Positions 5,682 through 6,113 of a DNA stretch of 6,113 bases are shown here, piece after piece. Position 1 is the stretch's first letter. Every line of letters starts with the position of its first letter. Under the pieces are notes generated by a model that saw only the letters and a list, made by a program, of their open reading frames with translations, was not told the DNA's origin and ran no database searches. The stretch is from positions 1 to 6,113 of the forward strand of contig DATEAK010000049.1 in NCBI GenBank assembly GCA_035288405.1, in the 5' to 3' direction. The translations under genes were made by a program, and so were the position numbers. This DNA is from JACPSX01 sp035288405 [NCBI: bacterium]. Its GTDB lineage: Bacteria; JACPSX01.

Positions 5682-5706
5682 CTCCAGTCCTGGGACGTGC
5701 TATACT
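5678..5706 (+). promoter_or_regulatory. Internal extended -10 promoter for rplS
   Basis: GTGACT (5678-5683) resembles a -35 box, and 17 nt later TATACT (5701-5706) matches 5 of 6 of the -10 consensus and is preceded by TG at 5698-5699 (extended -10). Transcription would start near 5713, just past the methyltransferase gene. This would let rplS be made independently of the upstream genes. Confidence 0.55.
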
Positions 5707-5712
5707 ACCTCG

Positions 5713-5834
5713 CCATGCCGGGCCGGGATGTAAGTATACAGGTCCAGCAAACACGCAATCTTACGCTCCCGAGAAGGGAGTTTTTGTTGGTTCGGGCATG
5801 CTTTAGGAATTCTTAAGTAGAGGAGAAGTATCCC
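5713..5834 (+). promoter_or_regulatory. Attenuator-like leader of rplS with competing helices
   Basis: The leader can form CGGGA-T-GTAAG (5724-5734) paired with CTTAC-GC-TCCCG (5760-5771), 10 Watson-Crick pairs plus a possible T-G wobble and one bulge. It can alternatively form the terminator hairpin at 5766-5780. Both use bases 5766-5771, so they exclude each other, the layout of a transcription attenuator. Ribosomal protein genes, including rplS in some Firmicutes, are known to have autoregulatory leaders; this one matches none I recognise. The ligand is unknown, with L19 itself the obvious candidate. Confidence 0.45.
5766..5785 (+). terminator. Intrinsic terminator-like hairpin before rplS
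   Basis: CTCCC (5766-5770), loop GAGAA, GGGAG (5776-5780) and then TTTTT (5781-5785) form a compact stem and T-run, extendable by a G-T pair (5765/5781). It is downstream of the rplS promoter and upstream of the rplS start, so it may attenuate rplS or partly end transcription coming from ffh. Confidence 0.55.
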
Positions 5835-6113
5835 ATGGGTGGGGTGGAGATCGTCGCAGCGGAACAGGTAAAGCAACGGGTGCCTTCCTTTCGGATCGGG
5901 GACCAGGTGAAAGTTCACCTCCGCATCAGCGAGGGAGAAAAAGACCGAATCCAGGTGTTTGAGGGTCTTGTGATTTCACGTAAGGGCGAGGGAGTCAACG
6001 AGAGTTTTACCGTGCGGAAAGTTTCCTATGGGATCGGGGTCGAGCGGATTTTCCCCTTGCACTCCCCGCGGGTAGAGAAAATCGAGGTGGTCCGGCAGGG
6101 TCAGGTACGGCGG
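5835..6113 (+). CDS. rplS: Large ribosomal subunit protein bL19 (3' end outside window)
   Basis: bL19 is a 50S protein at the subunit interface, contacting 16S rRNA through an intersubunit bridge. The 93 visible residues contain [35 protein letters not shown] (19-53) and [37 protein letters not shown] (57-93), which are the near-invariant core of bL19. The frame is still open at the last base; family members usually run about 20-30 residues further, ending in a lysine-rich YYLR region. ATG 5835 is supported by AGGAG at 5821-5825, 9 nt upstream; an in-frame GTG at 5844 is poorly spaced from it. It closes the conserved ffh-to-rplS gene order and appears to have its own promoter and structured leader. 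Confidence 0.97.
   Translation, partial: MGGVEIVAAEQVKQRVPSFRIGDQVKVHLRISEGEKDRIQVFEGLVISRKGEGVNESFTVRKVSYGIGVERIFPLHSPRVEKIEVVRQGQVRR

Noticed and set aside
5715-5816. 33-residue open frame in the rplS leader (a possible leader peptide)
   Set aside because: It begins within a few bases of the predicted RNA start, has no ribosome binding site, and its residues show no regulatory codon run.

Overview
The window is a piece of bacterial chromosome of moderately high GC, dominated by a conserved translation and protein-targeting gene cluster. The gene order ffh, rpsP, khpA, rimM, trmD, a SPOUT RNA methyltransferase, then rplS is a known bacterial arrangement. The extra methyltransferase between trmD and rplS is, from memory, typical of Desulfobacterota (Geobacter or Desulfovibrio type), Aquificae and Thermotogae. 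I infer a Gram-negative, deltaproteobacteria-like or related soil/sediment lineage, but the sequence does not settle the taxon.

Layout. Bases 2-349 (+) hold the 3' end of queG, the epoxyqueuosine reductase. It converges on a polysaccharide deacetylase gene (385-1308, -) of the Helicobacter PgdA-like group. A 428-base divergent intergenic region (1309-1736) has no convincing gene but is rich in strong inverted repeats. It carries the likely leader of the deacetylase gene on the minus strand and a good sigma70-type promoter for ffh on the plus strand. From 1737 the plus strand carries ffh, rpsP, khpA, rimM, trmD and the methyltransferase, with short gaps or overlaps (rimM/trmD overlap by 11 nt, trmD/methyltransferase by 4 nt). 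A second promoter overlaps the end of the methyltransferase gene and is followed by an attenuator-like leader. rplS starts at 5835 and runs off the window.

How the genes fit together. Ffh is the SRP GTPase. S16 and RimM act in 30S subunit structure and assembly. KhpA is a small KH RNA-binding protein. TrmD makes m1G37 next to the anticodon, and L19 belongs to the 50S subunit. QueG acts on position 34 of certain tRNAs, so two anticodon-loop modification enzymes lie within about 4 kb, although queG is not in the same operon. The deacetylase looks functionally unrelated.

Nothing here is clearly a new multi-gene system. The parts most worth a second look are non-coding: mutually exclusive antiterminator and terminator helices upstream of rplS, competing helices in the deacetylase leader, and a 13-bp bulged stem between the divergent genes. 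The deacetylase also has Gln where a metal-binding Asp is expected.
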